DNA from: Hyphomicrobiales bacterium
GTDB taxonomy: Bacteria; Pseudomonadota; Alphaproteobacteria; Rhizobiales; Beijerinckiaceae
NCBI GenBank assembly: GCA_027489835.1
Contig: JAIXZF010000466.1
Location: forward strand, 1 to 7,436
Direction of reading: 5' to 3'
Length of the DNA stretch: 7,436 nt
Shown here in pieces: positions 6,778 to 7,436 of this stretch (positions within the stretch are counted from its first letter, which is position 1; the number at the start of each line of letters is the position of its first letter). The position numbers were made by a program, and so were the translations under genes. The notes beneath the pieces are model-generated. The model was not told the DNA's origin. It did not search any database and saw only the letters and a program-made list of their open reading frames with translations.

Positions 6778-6806
6778 ACCATAGAAACATGCGCCCCGAT
6801 GTTCAA
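6778..6806 (-). promoter_or_regulatory. Candidate sigma70 promoter of the META-domain gene
   Basis: On the minus strand TTGAAC (6806-6801) and TATGGT (6783-6778) are separated by exactly 17 bp, each matching four of six consensus bases. Transcription would begin near 6771 and give a leader of about 25 to 45 nt depending on the start codon used. The position fits the downstream gene well. Confidence 0.5.
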
Positions 6807-6915
6807 CAGCGCAGATCGTGCCGCGGGCGATCCAAACCATCGGGGACGGTGTTTCAGGGCCGCGCACCCCCGCTGGAAAAAGCGCAACGCTGCGCCCGAT
6901 CCGTCGTGATCCAAG

Positions 6916-6934
6916 CTACGCACAACTACGTAAG
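6916..6934 (+). promoter_or_regulatory. CTACG direct repeat upstream of the sRNA candidate
   Basis: CTACG occurs at 6916-6920 and again at 6926-6930, 10 bp apart (one helical turn). The second copy sits in the palindromic TACGTA (6927-6932). It lies immediately before the first hairpin of the sRNA candidate, where a promoter is expected, and no good -35 box is visible upstream. An activator binding site is possible. The rest of 6807-6915 shows nothing I can name apart from a small GCGCA/TGCGC hairpin (6882-6895). Confidence 0.3.
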
Positions 6935-6935
6935 T

Positions 6936-7038
6936 GGGGGTGAAGTCTTTTGGACTTCCTTCCCCCATAGCAGCCCGCCTCCCCCGGCGGCTGTTCCCTT
7001 AGAGGCCGCTTCCCTCCCCCGGGGCGGCCTCTTTTTTT
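6936..7038 (+). ncRNA. Candidate small RNA with three C-rich anti-SD hairpins
   Basis: Three hairpins follow one another on the + strand. Hairpin 1 is GGGGG (6936-6940) with CCCCC (6962-6966), and GAAGTC/GACTTC (6942-6947, 6953-6958) inside it. Hairpin 2 is CAGC-C-CGCC (6971-6979) with GGCGGCTG (6986-6993) and a TCCCCC loop. Hairpin 3 is the terminator at 7001-7038. The pyrimidine runs CCTTCCCCC (6958-6966), CCTCCCCC (6978-6985) and CCTCCCCC (7013-7020) recur once per hairpin; the latter two contain CCTCC, the complement of Shine-Dalgarno sites. No + strand gene lies nearby to explain the terminator. The design resembles cuckoo/CcsR and alpha-r14 sRNAs, which use CUCC-rich loops to block translation. 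That similarity is by analogy only, and the 5' end is a guess from the first stem. Confidence 0.55.
7001..7038 (+). terminator. Strong intrinsic terminator with an isolated position
   Basis: AGAGGCCGC (7001-7009) pairs perfectly with GCGGCCTCT (7024-7032), and a run of seven T (7032-7038) follows, starting at the last stem base. The 14-nt loop contains CCCTCCCCC. On the opposite strand the hairpin is followed by TAAGGG, so its polarity is + and it does not serve hisG. It is best explained as the 3' end of the small RNA candidate. Confidence 0.82.
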
Positions 7039-7046
7039 GGGCCGAG

Positions 7047-7436
7047 TCAGATCCGCTTCAGAAGCCGCTCGAGCAACGGGTTGTCCTGCCTGAACACGTA
7101 ATCGAGCGTACGCACCGTGACGTCCGTCGCGCCGGCGGCGGCCAGATCGTCGGCGAGGTCGAAGGCGCGGCTGCGCGGGCAGTGGATCGTGACGATGCCG
7201 CCCGGTGCCTGCAGGCCGAAGGGCAGGCGCGCCTCGTGCCGGGCCTCGATCCCGTCGGCGAAATCCTGGTCGACGGTCGCAATGCGGGCGCGCACCTCGC
7301 GCACCTTGCGCCCTTCCTCCTCGGCCGCGATCCGCGCGAGGATGGCGCGGGCCGCCCGCCGGGCCCGCTCGCCCCAGCCGGCCTTGAGAGACGCCACGAG
7401 GTTGGCTTCGGAATCCAGCATCACGCCGTCGTCGAG
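7047..7436 (-). CDS. hisG: ATP phosphoribosyltransferase, C-terminal part
   Basis: HisG joins ATP and phosphoribosyl pyrophosphate in the first, feedback-controlled step of histidine biosynthesis. Only the last 129 codons lie in the window, and the frame continues past the edge. The segment LDDGVMLDSEANLVASL at the partial N-terminal edge matches the end of the catalytic core of HisG, where LxDGVxLxSxANLVAS is typical. The following part, with VREVRAR, GGIVTIHCP and the closing TLDYVFRQDNPLLERLL, resembles the C-terminal extension of the long HisG of Bradyrhizobium-type alphaproteobacteria. GTG (7424) and ATG (7421) codons in the frame are internal, not starts. The stop codon TGA is at 7047-7049. 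No minus-strand terminator is evident after it. Assignment rests on motif recall. Confidence 0.85.
   Translation of the reverse strand, partial: LDDGVMLDSEANLVASLKAGWGERARRAARAILARIAAEEEGRKVREVRARIATVDQDFADGIEARHEARLPFGLQAPGGIVTIHCPRSRAFDLADDLAAAGATDVTVRTLDYVFRQDNPLLERLLKRI

Noticed and set aside
4102..6867. 921-residue open frame on the minus strand opposite the ABC transporter
   Set aside because: It is antisense to a gene with all ABC motifs intact, has low-complexity Arg/Asp/Gln-rich composition, and crosses the META-domain gene in another frame. It is a GC-rich shadow.
6747..6968. Upstream extension of the META-domain gene to 6968
   Set aside because: It would bury the Sec signal peptide in the middle of the protein, cross the promoter candidate at 6778-6806 and overlap the first hairpin of the sRNA candidate.

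Overview
The window looks like chromosomal DNA of a high-GC alphaproteobacterium, most likely Hyphomicrobiales (Rhizobiales) in the broad Bosea/Methylobacteriaceae/Bradyrhizobium neighbourhood. The pointers are the DUF1150 protein, the infC start context (AUU followed by Arg-Arg-Pro-Phe-Arg), and a HisG C-terminus that resembles the long HisG of Bradyrhizobium-type bacteria. This placement comes from family recognition, not from a search. I see no transposase, integrase, phage gene, CRISPR array, tRNA or rRNA. The gene content is mostly ordinary core and housekeeping genes.

Layout. (1) 1-252, the end of a DUF1150 gene on +, convergent with and overlapping by 14 bp an alpha/beta hydrolase on - (239-1015). 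(2) A family 4 glycosyltransferase on + (1088-2311), divergent from the hydrolase. (3) infC for translation initiation factor IF-3 on + (2437-2976), with a good Shine-Dalgarno, an AUU start codon, a TTGACA-type -35 box upstream and a clear intrinsic terminator at 3038-3060. (4) A compact tryptophan 2,3-dioxygenase family gene on + (3172-4041). (5) A BacA/SbmA/YddA-type fused ABC transporter on + (4138-6213) with its own sigma70-like promoter (TTCACA-N17-TCTAAC). (6) A secreted META-domain protein on - (6243-6725), convergent with the transporter and with its own promoter candidate. (7) A 310-bp gene-free stretch (6735-7046). (8) The C-terminal part of hisG on - (7047 to the window end).

The part most worth a second look is the gene-free stretch before hisG. 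It holds three consecutive hairpins on the + strand. The last is a textbook intrinsic terminator (9-bp stem, seven T), yet no + strand gene lies upstream for it to terminate. Each hairpin carries a CCU(U)CCCCC run, and two of these contain the anti-Shine-Dalgarno core CCUCC. I read it as a candidate trans-acting small RNA of about 103 nt, comparable in design to the cuckoo/CcsR and alpha-r14 sRNAs of alphaproteobacteria.

The genes do not form one pathway. The protein genes appear to be separate transcription units, with translation initiation (infC), tryptophan catabolism, peptide or cobalamin-type transport, histidine biosynthesis and envelope functions side by side. infC is not followed by rpmI-rplT here, so it stands apart from its usual ribosomal-protein partners.
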